64,000 nucleotides of DNA from Cellulomonas terrae (GTDB taxonomy: Bacteria; Actinomycetota; Actinomycetes; Actinomycetales; Cellulomonadaceae), in NCBI RefSeq assembly GCF_007990265.1, contig NZ_BJWH01000007.1, forward strand, positions 99,015 to 163,014, in the 5' to 3' direction. The notes below the pieces were generated by a model. That model had not been told where the DNA came from, made no database searches, and worked only from the letters and a program-made list of their open reading frames with translations. Below are positions 24,586 through 33,007 of the stretch, in pieces. A program made the position numbers and the translations under genes. The number at the start of each line of letters is the position of its first letter. Positions within the stretch are counted from its first letter, which is position 1.

Positions 24586-25312
24586 GGCCCACCTCGGCGT
24601 GCCGCCCGCGGTAGATGCCGGTCCGCAGCTCGATCGTCCACGACTCCAGCTCCGGCATCCCGAGGGCATGCGCCACGGCGATCTCCGCCTCGACGTCGTA
24701 CGGCACGCGCACGATCTGCACGCTGAAGGTCATGCCGACGCCCTCCAGGATCACGTACGACGCAGTCGTCTCGTCGAGCGGGTTGCCGACGCTGCCCACG
24801 TTCACCAACGTCCGGCCGCGGAACGTCTCGACGTACGCGTCGTGCACGTCCCCGTACAGCACCACGGTGGGCTCCGGGCCGTCGCCGGTCAGCTCGGTCG
24901 TCGCGAACATCGCCGCGAACTCCTCGTCGGTGTGGTGGAAGTGCACGCGCGTGTAGACGCTCGTGGCCGACGCGTGGAACAGCCGGACGTTCCGCCCGCC
25001 GAGCTCCAGGTCATGGCTGAGCGGCAGGCTCGCGAGCCAGTCTCGGTCGTCGCCGGAGAGCTCGGCATGCCACCAGCGGATCGCCGGGTCGTCGTGCTCG
25101 GCCGAGGCCGGCAGGAAGTCGTCCCAGTTCCCGCGAACCGTCAGCGTGCAGCGCTCGCGGGTGCGGGCGACCGCCGCCGAGCCCCGCGGACCCTTCCCGG
25201 CCACGTCGCCGAGGTTGAGGATCGTCGTGATCCCGCGACCGTCGATGTCCGCCAGCACTGCGTCGAACGCGGTGAGGTTGCCGTGCACGTCGGACAGGAC
25301 CGCGATACGCAT
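24569..25312 (-). CDS. Metallophosphoesterase (YfcE-like)
   Basis: A 247-residue calcineurin-like phosphoesterase. Metal-binding motifs appear in order: MRIAVLSDVHGNLTAFD (D-x-H), ILNLGDVAGKGP (GD), VRGNWDDF (GN-x-D), and a weaker late histidine region VLYGDVHDAY with VNVGSVGNPLD. It is expected to cleave phosphodiesters or monoesters with two metals; the substrate is unknown. The ATG at 25312 is preferred over a TTG three codons upstream. It converges on the helicase, overlapping it by 17 bases, so it is not part of that operon. Confidence 0.88.
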   Translation of the reverse strand: MRIAVLSDVHGNLTAFDAVLADIDGRGITTILNLGDVAGKGPRGSAAVARTRERCTLTVRGNWDDFLPASAEHDDPAIRWWHAELSGDDRDWLASLPLSHDLELGGRNVRLFHASATSVYTRVHFHHTDEEFAAMFATTELTGDGPEPTVVLYGDVHDAYVETFRGRTLVNVGSVGNPLDETTASYVILEGVGMTFSVQIVRVPYDVEAEIAVAHALGMPELESWTIELRTGIYRGRHAEVGLIGQE

Positions 25313-25481
25313 GCGCGCCAACGTAGCGGGCTACCCGGCCCGTGCGGACCGGCCTCCAACCACGATCCGACGGTCAAGTGACCAGCGGCACGCTCGGTCG
25401 CCGCGGGAACCTCACTCGGCTGCGCGGGTGAGCGAGGGTGCGCGGGTGAGTGGTGTAGGCGAGGGCGACGATCGCGCGCAG

Positions 25482-26996
25482 TCAGAACGGTGGGTCGCTG
25501 CGGTCGGCTCGTGGTGCCGGGGGTGGTCGGTGGTGGAGGGCTTCGGGTGGGACCAGAACCGGGACGGGGTGCCGGGCGCTCGTGATGCCGTGTCGGTCGG
25601 TCCACGACGAGACGCCGGTGGTCCGGTCGTAGGTGACGGTCCACCAGCCGTCCGTCTTGGCTTGATGGTGGTGCTTGCACAACGCGTGGAGGTTCGCCTC
25701 GCAGGTCTGCGGGTCGTGCACCTGATCGCTCGCGCTGCGCGTCACGTCGTACGGGATGCGGTGGTCGAGCTCGCACCGGGTCGCGGGTTGGCGACAGCCA
25801 GGGAAGGTGCAGGTCACGTCGCGGGCCTGCACGGTCCGCGTGAGGTCCGCCCCCGGGCGGTAGGCCCGAGTCCCTACGGAGCAGACCTGCCCGGTGTCGG
25901 GGTCGGTGAGCACACGTCGCCAGGTGGCGTCCTGGGCGAGCTCGCGGGCGGCCTGGGCGGGGATCGGACCGTAGGAGCCCAGGTGGCCGGGCGCGTCGTC
26001 CAGCCCCAGCAGGGTGGTCGCCGCGACGCTCACCTGCAGGGCGACCCGCTGCCCGTGCCTGGTCGGGAGCGGGGTCCCGTCCGGCGTCGCCTGGCGGTCC
26101 AGGGTCGACGTGAACACGTCGGCGAACGCGTCGGCCCGCCGCTGGTCCACCGTCCGGGAGTCCCCGTCCGCGCCGGCGTTGCCGGCAAGGGCGTCGATCG
26201 CCGTGAACGCGGCCGTCGCCTCGGCCGCGGGCAGGTACGCGATCAGGCGGGCCATCGCGTCGGGCGCCAGCTCCAGGAACACTCCACGCCGCTCCCGCTC
26301 CGCCACCCGCCGCTGCTCGGCGACGGCCGGGTCAGCGGCGATCAGGGCGGCACGAACGTGCCGGGTCAGCTGCGGACCGGTCATGGTCCCTGCTCGGTCC
26401 ACCGCGTCGGCCACCACCGAGGCGACCTCGATGCCGGACAGAGCCTGCCCGGCTCGGCCGAGCTCGTCCAGGATCACGTCGACCTTGCGGGCGTCGACCT
26501 CCCCGCCCGCCCACGCGTCAGCGAGGACCGGGTGCTGCGCGGCGCCCCACGCCCGCAGGAGCAGCGTCTCCGCACTCCGTCTGGTGGTCACGAGGGCGCA
26601 CGAGAGCTCGTCCGGGACGTGCCGGAGCGCATCCGGCGTCCGTGCCTCCAGCTCGCGGACCCACTCCGCCTGGGCCGCCTGGGCCATGTTCAGCACCTGC
26701 TGCCACGCGGCCACTCCGTTGACCAACGCCGCCCCGGACACGTCCGCGACGGGCACCGAGCCGAGCATCGCGACGAGCTGCTCGATCTCCACGCCGGGCA
26801 GCGGGAACTCCTCGACCGCCCCCAGGTCCACCATGCGCGCACCCGGCGGTACGTCCGGTGAAGCGCCGGGACGCGCGCCGCGCCCGGAGTCCGCCCACAC
26901 GAGGACAGGAGACGCCACGGGCGCGAGCTCTCGCGCGCGGGCGAGGTCGGTCGCGACGAGGTCGTCGATGACCAGATCGTCGAGCACCGCCGTCAC
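25482..26996 (-). CDS. DUF222 / HNH endonuclease (13E12-like family)
   Basis: A 504-residue protein. An N-terminal DUF222 helical domain (about residues 70-340, with WVRELEARTPDAL and RRGVFLELAPDAMARLIAYL) is followed by an HNH nuclease: CTFPGCRQPATRCELDHRIPY, then CEANLHALCKHHHQAKTDGWW, giving zinc cysteines and the catalytic His-Asn-His. These genes are multi-copy in actinobacteria and related to the mycobacterial 13E12 repeat family. GTG at 26996 was chosen because AGGAGGT (27004-27010) sits seven bases upstream; earlier starts are too close to or before it. An SOS-like box lies 46 bases upstream. Confidence 0.88.
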   Translation of the reverse strand: MTAVLDDLVIDDLVATDLARARELAPVASPVLVWADSGRGARPGASPDVPPGARMVDLGAVEEFPLPGVEIEQLVAMLGSVPVADVSGAALVNGVAAWQQVLNMAQAAQAEWVRELEARTPDALRHVPDELSCALVTTRRSAETLLLRAWGAAQHPVLADAWAGGEVDARKVDVILDELGRAGQALSGIEVASVVADAVDRAGTMTGPQLTRHVRAALIAADPAVAEQRRVAERERRGVFLELAPDAMARLIAYLPAAEATAAFTAIDALAGNAGADGDSRTVDQRRADAFADVFTSTLDRQATPDGTPLPTRHGQRVALQVSVAATTLLGLDDAPGHLGSYGPIPAQAARELAQDATWRRVLTDPDTGQVCSVGTRAYRPGADLTRTVQARDVTCTFPGCRQPATRCELDHRIPYDVTRSASDQVHDPQTCEANLHALCKHHHQAKTDGWWTVTYDRTTGVSSWTDRHGITSARHPVPVLVPPEALHHRPPPAPRADRSDPPF

Positions 26997-27041
26997 CGTC
27001 ACCACCTCCTGCCGCACACGCGTCACCCTCGATCGGGACTA

Positions 27042-27055
27042 GAACAAGTGTACGA
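27042..27055. promoter_or_regulatory. Putative LexA/SOS box
   Basis: GAACAAGTGTACGA differs by one base from the actinobacterial SOS form GAAC-N4-GTTCGA (GTAC for GTTC). It lies directly upstream of the HNH gene. Mycobacterial 13E12-family genes are known to be LexA-controlled, which makes the match meaningful despite the mismatch. Confidence 0.5.
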
Positions 27056-27150
27056 TCCCCCACTGACACGCGCCCCTGACCTGCGGGAACGACCCGCCGA
27101 CGAACGCCGCCGAGCCGGTGCTCCGGGCTGGAGCATCGGCCGTCGCGGGG

Positions 27151-27759
27151 CTACGCGAGGCGGTGCGGTCGCCCGCCCTCGTCGTCGACCGAGCGCAGCA
27201 CCCGGCACGGCGAGCCGACCGCGACGACGCGCGGCGGGATGTCGCGGGTGACGACGGAGCCCGCCCCAATGACGCTCCCCGCGCCGACGGTCACACCGGG
27301 CAGGATCACGACGTTCGCGCCGATCCACACGTCGTCCTCGATGCGCACGGGCAGAGAGAACTGCCGCCCTCCGACGCGCTCCTCGGGCACGGTCGGGTGG
27401 CCGGCGGTCGAGATGGTGACGTTGGGCGCGATCATCACGCGGTCGCCGATGTGGATGTCGGCGTCGTCGACGAGCACGAGGTTGAAGTTGGCGTAGAACG
27501 CGTCGCCGACGTGCACGTGCGAGCCGTAGGACACGTGGAACGGCGGTTCGACCCACGCGCCGGAGCCGACGGAGCCGAGGAGCTGCTGCAGGATCGACGT
27601 CCGCCGCGCGGCCTCGGCGGGGCGCGAGTGGTTGTAGTCGTAGGTCAGCTCCTTGCCGGCGACGCGCTCGGCTTCGAGCGCCTCCAGCCCGGGGCCGTAG
27701 TCCACATACAGCGATCCGTCGTTCAGCTTGGCCCGAACCGCTTCGTACTCGTCCGTCAT
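27151..27759 (-). CDS. Sugar O-acetyltransferase (maltose/galactoside acetyltransferase family)
   Basis: A 202-residue left-handed beta-helix acetyltransferase. The N-terminal Maa domain is present (residues 14-60, with LYVDYGPGLEALEAERVAGK and TYDYNHSRP). Hexapeptide repeats follow: VHVGDAFYANFNLVLVDDA, IHIGDRVMIAPNVTI and VWIGANVVILPGVTVGAGSV. The catalytic histidine of the family is in STAGHPTVPEER. It transfers acetyl from acetyl-CoA to a sugar hydroxyl. It is divergent from the GH3 glucosidase, with 66 bases between, consistent with a shared carbohydrate-related promoter region. Confidence 0.9.
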   Translation of the reverse strand: MTDEYEAVRAKLNDGSLYVDYGPGLEALEAERVAGKELTYDYNHSRPAEAARRTSILQQLLGSVGSGAWVEPPFHVSYGSHVHVGDAFYANFNLVLVDDADIHIGDRVMIAPNVTISTAGHPTVPEERVGGRQFSLPVRIEDDVWIGANVVILPGVTVGAGSVIGAGSVVTRDIPPRVVAVGSPCRVLRSVDDEGGRPHRLA

Positions 27760-27794
27760 CGCACGCTCCTCTAGGGTGTCCCGCAGACATCATC

Positions 27795-27810
27795 GTCGAA
27801 TCGATCCGAC
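27795..27810. promoter_or_regulatory. LacI-like operator upstream of GH3 gene
   Basis: GTCGAATCGATCCGAC is an inverted repeat with 8-bp arms, one mismatch and a central CG, as in LacI-family sites. It lies 15 bases before the GH3 start. The regulator is unknown; the LacI protein at 10597 is one candidate. Confidence 0.4.
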
Positions 27811-27825
27811 ACTCGGGACATCGCC

Positions 27826-30063
27826 ATGAACGCGCCCTACCAGGACCCTGCCCTCCCCGTCGCAGAGCGCGTCGCCGACCTCGTCGGGCGCATGACGCTC
27901 GAGGAGAAGGTCGGGCAGATGATGCAGCTCAACGCGCAGGGCGGTGTCGAGGACCTGGTCCTGAACCTGCACGTCGGGTCGATCCTGCACACGTCCCCGG
28001 AGCGGGTGCGCCAGGCGCACGAGCTCACCGCGCAGACCCGCCTGCAGATCCCGCTGCTGATCGCGGAGGACTGCATCCACGGGCACTCCTTCTGGGAGGG
28101 CGCGACGATCTTCCCGACGCAGCTCGGCATGGCGGCCACCTGGGACGCCGACCTGCTGGAGCGCGGGGCGCGGGCGACGGCCGTCGAGGTGGCCGCGACC
28201 GGCATCCACTGGACGTTCTCCCCGGTCCTCTGCATCGCCCGGGACCTGCGCTGGGGTCGGGTCAGCGAGACGTTCGGCGAGGACCCGTTCCTCATCGGCG
28301 AGCTGGCCTCCGCGATGGTCCGCGGCTACCAGGGCACCGGCCTGGCGGACCCGACGGCGATCCTGGCGACGGCCAAGCACTTCGCGGGCTACTCCGAGAC
28401 GCAGGGCGGCCGCGACGCCACCGAGGCGGACATCTCCCGTCGCAAGCTCCGCTCCTGGTTCCTGCCGCCGTTCGAGCGGGTGGCCCGGGAGGGCTGCCGG
28501 ACGTTCATGCTCGGGTACCAGTCGATGGACGGAGTCCCGATCACGATCAACGAGTGGCTGCTCAACGACGTCCTGCGCGGCGAGTGGGGCTACGAGGGCA
28601 CGCTCGTCACCGACTGGGACAACGTGGGTCGGATGGTCTGGGAGCAGCACATCCAGCCCGACTACGCGCACGCGTCGGCCGCGGCGGTGCGGGCGGGCAA
28701 CGACATGGTGATGGTGACGCCAGGCTTCTTCGAGGGAGCCCAGGAGGCCGTCCGTGAAGGGCTTCTCGACGAGGCCGCCATCGACGCGGCCGTCGGCCGG
28801 ATCCTCACGCTGAAGTTCGAGCTGGGGCTGTTCGAGGACCCGCGGCACCCGAGCGTCGAGCGGCAGACGGCGGTGATCGGCGCGGCCGAGCACGCCGAGC
28901 TGAACCTGGAGCTGGCCCGTCGCTCGCTGGTGCTGCTGACCAACGACGGCACCCTCCCGCTCTCCGACGCGACGAAGACGATCGCCGTCGTCGGCCCCAA
29001 CGCCGATGACCAGCACGCGCAGCTCGGCGACTGGGCGGGCTCGTCGGGCCAGGCCGACTGGCTGCCCGACGGCCACCCGCGCGAGCTGACCCAGACCGTG
29101 CTCGACGGCCTGCGCGCCGAGGTGCCGGACGGCTGGACCGTCACGCACGCCCGTGGCGCGGACATCCTCACGCTCGGCCTCGACCCGGAGGGGGAGTTCT
29201 TCCCCGACGGCCAGCCGCGTCCGCAGGTCGTGTTCCCGGTCGAGCCCGACGCCGCCCTGATCGCCGAGGCGGTCGCCGTCGCGCGGGAGGCCGACGTCGT
29301 GGTCGCGGTCGTCGGTGACCGCATCGAGCTCGTCGGCGAGGGGCGGTCGACCGCCACGCTGGAGCTCGTCGGCGGGCAGGTCGCGCTGCTCGACGCGCTG
29401 GCCGAGACGGGCACGCCGATGGTCGTCGTCGTCATCGCCAGCAAGCCGCACGTGCTCCCGCCGTCGGCCCGGGACGCCGCCGCGATCATCTGGGCGGCCA
29501 ACCCGGGGATGCGCGGCGGGACCGCCGTCGCGGAGCTGGTGCTCGGCCGGATCGAGCCGTCGGGCCGCCTGCCGATCTCGTTCGCGGAGCACGTCGGTCA
29601 GCTGCCCGTGTTCTACAACCAGCTCCCCGGCCAGCACGGGACGCGGTACGCGGACCTGACGCAGCGGGTGCCGTTCGCGTTCGGGGAGGGGTTGTCCTAC
29701 ACGACCGTCGAGTACGCGGACCTGCAGGTGGTCGAGCCGGTGCTGGGGGTCGACGACACCGTCCGTGCCCACGTCACGCTGCACAACACGGGGGACCGGC
29801 CGTCGCGAGAGACCGTGCAGGTGTACGTCCGCGACAGCGTCACGTCGGTGACGTGGGCGACGAAGGAGCTCAAGACCTACCGGCAGGTGGACGTCGCGCC
29901 CGGTGAGCGGGTCGTCGTCGACCTGACGCTGCCCGTGGCGGACTGCACGCTCGTGGACGCGGACGGCCGCCGCATCGTCGAGCCCGGGAGGTTCGAGCTG
30001 CTGGTGGGCCCGTCGTCCCGCGACGAGGTGCTGCTCCGCGCCGGCTTCCTGGTCACGGGCTGA
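27826..30063 (+). CDS. GH3 family beta-glucosidase / beta-xylosidase
   Basis: A 745-residue glycoside hydrolase family 3 enzyme without a signal peptide, so probably intracellular. The N-terminal barrel has FSPVLCIARDLRWGRVSETFGEDPFL, ATAKHFAGYSETQGG (KHF) and the nucleophile region LVTDWDNVGRM (Asp). The alpha/beta sandwich contains IAVVGPNADDQHAQLGDWAG, and a C-terminal fibronectin-III-like domain (THVTLHNTGDRPSRETVQVY-like) ends the protein. It is expected to hydrolyse oligosaccharides such as cellobiose after import; which sugar cannot be fixed from sequence. A methyltransferase follows four bases after the stop. Confidence 0.93.
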   Translation: MNAPYQDPALPVAERVADLVGRMTLEEKVGQMMQLNAQGGVEDLVLNLHVGSILHTSPERVRQAHELTAQTRLQIPLLIAEDCIHGHSFWEGATIFPTQLGMAATWDADLLERGARATAVEVAATGIHWTFSPVLCIARDLRWGRVSETFGEDPFLIGELASAMVRGYQGTGLADPTAILATAKHFAGYSETQGGRDATEADISRRKLRSWFLPPFERVAREGCRTFMLGYQSMDGVPITINEWLLNDVLRGEWGYEGTLVTDWDNVGRMVWEQHIQPDYAHASAAAVRAGNDMVMVTPGFFEGAQEAVREGLLDEAAIDAAVGRILTLKFELGLFEDPRHPSVERQTAVIGAAEHAELNLELARRSLVLLTNDGTLPLSDATKTIAVVGPNADDQHAQLGDWAGSSGQADWLPDGHPRELTQTVLDGLRAEVPDGWTVTHARGADILTLGLDPEGEFFPDGQPRPQVVFPVEPDAALIAEAVAVAREADVVVAVVGDRIELVGEGRSTATLELVGGQVALLDALAETGTPMVVVVIASKPHVLPPSARDAAAIIWAANPGMRGGTAVAELVLGRIEPSGRLPISFAEHVGQLPVFYNQLPGQHGTRYADLTQRVPFAFGEGLSYTTVEYADLQVVEPVLGVDDTVRAHVTLHNTGDRPSRETVQVYVRDSVTSVTWATKELKTYRQVDVAPGERVVVDLTLPVADCTLVDADGRRIVEPGRFELLVGPSSRDEVLLRAGFLVTG

Positions 30064-30067
30064 CGCG

Positions 30068-30751
30068 ATGAGCCTCGACGCGACCCGCGCCACGTACGAC
30101 ACGGTCGCCGTCGACTACGCCCGGATCGTCACGGGCCTGGACGCCGAGGGGCCGCTGGACCGGGCGATGCTCGCCGACTTCGCGGACCGCGTCGACGGCC
30201 CCGTCGCGGACGTCGGCTGCGGGACCGGCCGACTGACCGCCTACCTGTCCGACCACGGCATCGACGCCGTCGGCATCGACCTCTCGCCCGGGATGATCGC
30301 GGTCGCGCGGCACACGTACCCGACGCTGCGCTTCGAGGTCGGGTCGATGGCCGCGCTCGACCTGCCCGACGGCGCCGTGGCGGGGGTGCTCGCGTGGTAC
30401 TCGATCATCCACACGCCGCCCGAGGGCCTGCCGGCGGTCGTCACCGAGCTGCGTCGCGTCCTCGCACCGGGCGGGCACCTGCTGCTCGGGTTCCAGGCGG
30501 GCGCCGACGAGCACCGGTCGCTGACCCACGCGTACGGCCACGACGTGCGGTGCGACGCGTGGCTGCACGACCCCGACACGGTGGCTGCACTGCTGGAGGC
30601 CGCCGGGTTCGTCGTCGACGCGCGTCTGGTCCGCGAGCCGTCGGGCCGCGAGCGCCGACCGCAGGCCAGCCTGCTCGCGTCGCTGCCGGGTGCGGCGACG
30701 GACGATCCGGCACAGGCTGGGCTGACCGCACCGAGAGGACCCCTGCTGTGA
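30068..30751 (+). CDS. Class I SAM-dependent methyltransferase
   Basis: A 227-residue methyltransferase. Motifs are VADVGCGTGRLTAYL, AVGIDLSPGMIAVAR, FEVGSMAALDLPDG, LAWYSIIHTPPEGLPAVV and RVLAPGGHLLLGF. It is paralogous to the enzyme at 8847, but has an extra C-terminal Arg/Ala-rich tail of about 25 residues. It starts four bases after the GH3 stop, and its TGA overlaps the GTG start of the aldo/keto reductase, so GH3, methyltransferase and reductase form one transcription unit. The acceptor is unknown. Confidence 0.85.
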   Translation: MSLDATRATYDTVAVDYARIVTGLDAEGPLDRAMLADFADRVDGPVADVGCGTGRLTAYLSDHGIDAVGIDLSPGMIAVARHTYPTLRFEVGSMAALDLPDGAVAGVLAWYSIIHTPPEGLPAVVTELRRVLAPGGHLLLGFQAGADEHRSLTHAYGHDVRCDAWLHDPDTVAALLEAAGFVVDARLVREPSGRERRPQASLLASLPGAATDDPAQAGLTAPRGPLL

Positions 30752-31677
30752 AGACGTTCACCCTGCCCGGTACCGACATCGTCGTCCCCAACGTGGTGCT
30801 CGGGCTGATGCGCATCGCCGAGAAGTCCGACGACGAGATCCGCACGCTGGTCGGCGCGGCGCGCGACGCCGGGATCACGATGATCGACCACGCCGACATC
30901 TACGGCGGGGCGATGCACGTGTGCGAGCGCCGGTACGCCGAGGCGATGCGGCTGACGCCGGCCGACCGGGCGGAGGTCGTCATCCAGTCGAAGTGCGGCA
31001 TCGTGCCGCCCGACGGCTTCGACTTCTCCTACGAGCACATCGTCCGGCAGGTCGAGGGCTCCCTGGCCGCGCTGGGCACCGACCACCTCGACGTCCTGCT
31101 GCTCCACCGCCCGGACGCGCTGGTGGAGCCGGAGGAGGTCGCGCGGGCGTTCGACGAGCTGGAGGCCGCGGGCAAGGTGCGCGCGTTCGGCGTCTCGAAC
31201 CAGACCCCCGGGCAGATCGACCTGCTGAAGAAGTTCGTGCGCCAGCCGATCGTGGCCAACCAGCTGCAGCTGTCGATCACGCACTCGTCGATCATCGCCC
31301 GCGGGGTCGCCGCCAACATGCAGGCGGAGGACCAGTCGATCGACCGTGACGGCGGCATCCTCGACTACTGCCGGCTGCACGACATCACCGTCCAGGCGTG
31401 GTCGCCGTTCCAGGCGGGGTTCTTCACCGGCGTGTTCCTCGGCTCGCCCGACCACCCGGAGCTCAACGCGGTGATCGACCGGCTGGCGGCGAAGTACGAG
31501 GTCCCGCCCATCGCGATCGCGACCGCGTGGATCACCCGTCACCCCGCGCAGATGCAGGTGGTCCTGGGCACGACGAGCCCCGCCCGGGTGACGGGTGCTG
31601 CGCAGGGCTCGGACATCCCGCTGACGCGACCGGAGTGGTACGAGCTGTTCCGCACAGCGGGCCACATCGTCCCGTAA
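30748..31677 (+). CDS. Aldo/keto reductase (YdhF-like)
   Basis: A 309-residue TIM-barrel oxidoreductase. The catalytic tetrad is visible: Asp and Tyr in MIDHADIYGG, Lys in VIQSKCGIVPP and His in VLLLHRPDALVEP. NADPH-binding elements include the late strand MQVVLGTTSPARV. The SNQTPGQIDLLKKF and NQLQLSITHSSI segments match the YdhF subgroup of aldo/keto reductases. The GTG start overlaps the methyltransferase stop and has GAGAGGAC upstream. It reduces a carbonyl compound with NADPH; the substrate is unknown. Confidence 0.9.
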   Translation: MKTFTLPGTDIVVPNVVLGLMRIAEKSDDEIRTLVGAARDAGITMIDHADIYGGAMHVCERRYAEAMRLTPADRAEVVIQSKCGIVPPDGFDFSYEHIVRQVEGSLAALGTDHLDVLLLHRPDALVEPEEVARAFDELEAAGKVRAFGVSNQTPGQIDLLKKFVRQPIVANQLQLSITHSSIIARGVAANMQAEDQSIDRDGGILDYCRLHDITVQAWSPFQAGFFTGVFLGSPDHPELNAVIDRLAAKYEVPPIAIATAWITRHPAQMQVVLGTTSPARVTGAAQGSDIPLTRPEWYELFRTAGHIVP

Positions 31678-31730
31678 CCGGTCAGGATCGAAGAAGCGAC
31701 GCCCGTGGACCGCTCCCTAGGGTCGGTCCC

Positions 31731-32135
31731 ATGACGATCTCACTCCAGTACACCAACATCACCGTCAGCGACGTCGACGAGGCGCTCGCCTTCTACCGGG
31801 ACGCCCTCGGACTCGACGTCCAGCAGGACGTGTCCGCCGGCGGCCACCGCTGGGTCACCCTCGGCACCGACGCGCAGCCCGGGCTCGGCATCGTCCTGTC
31901 CGACCCGCACGCCGGCCGGTCGCAGGCCGACGGTGACGTCATCGCCGAGCTGCTCGCCAAGGGCGTCCTGCCGATGCTCGTGTTCGCCTCCGACGACGTC
32001 GACGCGACCTTCGCGACCGTGCAGGCGTCCGGCGCCGAGGTGCTCCAGGAGCCGACCGACCAGGGCTGGGGCCCGCGCGACTGTGCGTTCCGGGACCCGT
32101 CGGGCAACACGGTCCGCATCTCGCAGGCGTCCTAG
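31731..32135 (+). CDS. VOC (glyoxalase/bleomycin-resistance fold) protein
   Basis: A 134-residue vicinal-oxygen-chelate protein made of two beta-alpha-beta-beta-beta units: ITVSDVDEALAFYRDALGLD, and the second unit VFASDDVDATFATVQASGAEV ending GWGPRDCAFRDPSGNTVRI. The C-terminal acidic metal-ligand position (in FRDPSGN) is not clearly a Glu, so enzymatic activity is uncertain. Its TAG stop and that of the convergent ferredoxin-like gene share the palindrome CTAG (32132-32135). Confidence 0.85.
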   Translation: MTISLQYTNITVSDVDEALAFYRDALGLDVQQDVSAGGHRWVTLGTDAQPGLGIVLSDPHAGRSQADGDVIAELLAKGVLPMLVFASDDVDATFATVQASGAEVLQEPTDQGWGPRDCAFRDPSGNTVRISQAS

Positions 32136-33007
32136 CGCTCCATCCCGCCGAGCGCCCACTGCCGCACGGGCAGCGCCTGCGTGGCGGTGCAGGTGGACAG
32201 CAGGGGGGCCGACGACGTCTCGACCAGCCCGACCGTCACCGGCCCGTCGGGCGCGTCGAGCCGGACCGACGAGCCGTCGGCGGTGCGGTGCTCGCCCAGC
32301 GGCGGGAACGCGTCGAGGTGGTCGTCGCCGAGCGCAGCCCGCGCGAAGTGCTGCGCGGCCTGGACCGGGTGGGAGTAGGCGCTGCGGCCGCGCAGGAACC
32401 GCGGCTCCACGCGCCCGTCCAGGTAGGCGTCGGCCACGGTGACGGCGTCGCCGTCGTCGACCCAGCCGTAGTACAGACCGTGCGGGAGCAGCACCATCGT
32501 CCCGGCGAACCGGTCGCCGCCCAGGTGCGAGCACTCCCAGGTCTCCTCGGGGTACGCGGACGCCAGCCGGGCGGCGACCGCCCTCCCGCGGACCGCGCAG
32601 CACCGGTCGTGGCGGCCGTGGGCGCAGACGGCGAAGACCGGTCGGTCCGACGGCTCCCCCGCGGAGCCGTCGAGCGGCACGTCGAGCAGGTCGGAGGTCC
32701 GGTCGACGTTCCCCCACCGGATCGACTCCCGGCCCGGACGGGAGTCGACGAGCGCCCACCGGGTGCCGACCTGGGTGGTGCGGCGCCCGGGGCGGCGGAC
32801 GGCGAGCGGCCGGATCCCGGCGGCCTCGATGCGGTGCACCAGCGCGCGGCCGAGGGTCTGGTCGAACGGCGGGTCGAGCAGTGCGTGCCGGCCCCAGGCC
32901 GCCTGGTTCTCGACGAGGAACCAGCGGTCTCCGTGGGAGCCGGTGCCGACGAGGGAGTCGTCGCGGTCGCGGGCACCGTCGCTGCAGGGCACCCACTCCT
33001 CGGTCAC
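32132..33007 (-). CDS. Sucrase/ferredoxin-like (thioredoxin-fold ferredoxin) protein
   Basis: A 291-residue protein of the Suc_Fer-like family, related to thioredoxin-fold [2Fe-2S] ferredoxins. Conserved family segments are FAVCAHGRHDRCCAVRGRAV (C-x7-CC), WECSHLGGDRFAGTMVLLP and LYYGWVDDGDAV. N-terminal GDRWFLVENQAAWGRHAL is also typical. The GTG start overlaps the JmjC gene stop (GTGA at 33004-33007), making it the last gene of the repeat-peptide operon. It could pass electrons to, or otherwise assist, the oxygenase; that is inference. The family also occurs outside such operons. Confidence 0.82.
   Translation of the reverse strand: MTEEWVPCSDGARDRDDSLVGTGSHGDRWFLVENQAAWGRHALLDPPFDQTLGRALVHRIEAAGIRPLAVRRPGRRTTQVGTRWALVDSRPGRESIRWGNVDRTSDLLDVPLDGSAGEPSDRPVFAVCAHGRHDRCCAVRGRAVAARLASAYPEETWECSHLGGDRFAGTMVLLPHGLYYGWVDDGDAVTVADAYLDGRVEPRFLRGRSAYSHPVQAAQHFARAALGDDHLDAFPPLGEHRTADGSSVRLDAPDGPVTVGLVETSSAPLLSTCTATQALPVRQWALGGMER

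Noticed and set aside
25421..25450. Direct repeat TGCGCGGGTGAG, two copies 18 bases apart, downstream of the HNH gene.
   Set aside because: Short, GC-rich and isolated; no structure or nearby function supports it as an element.
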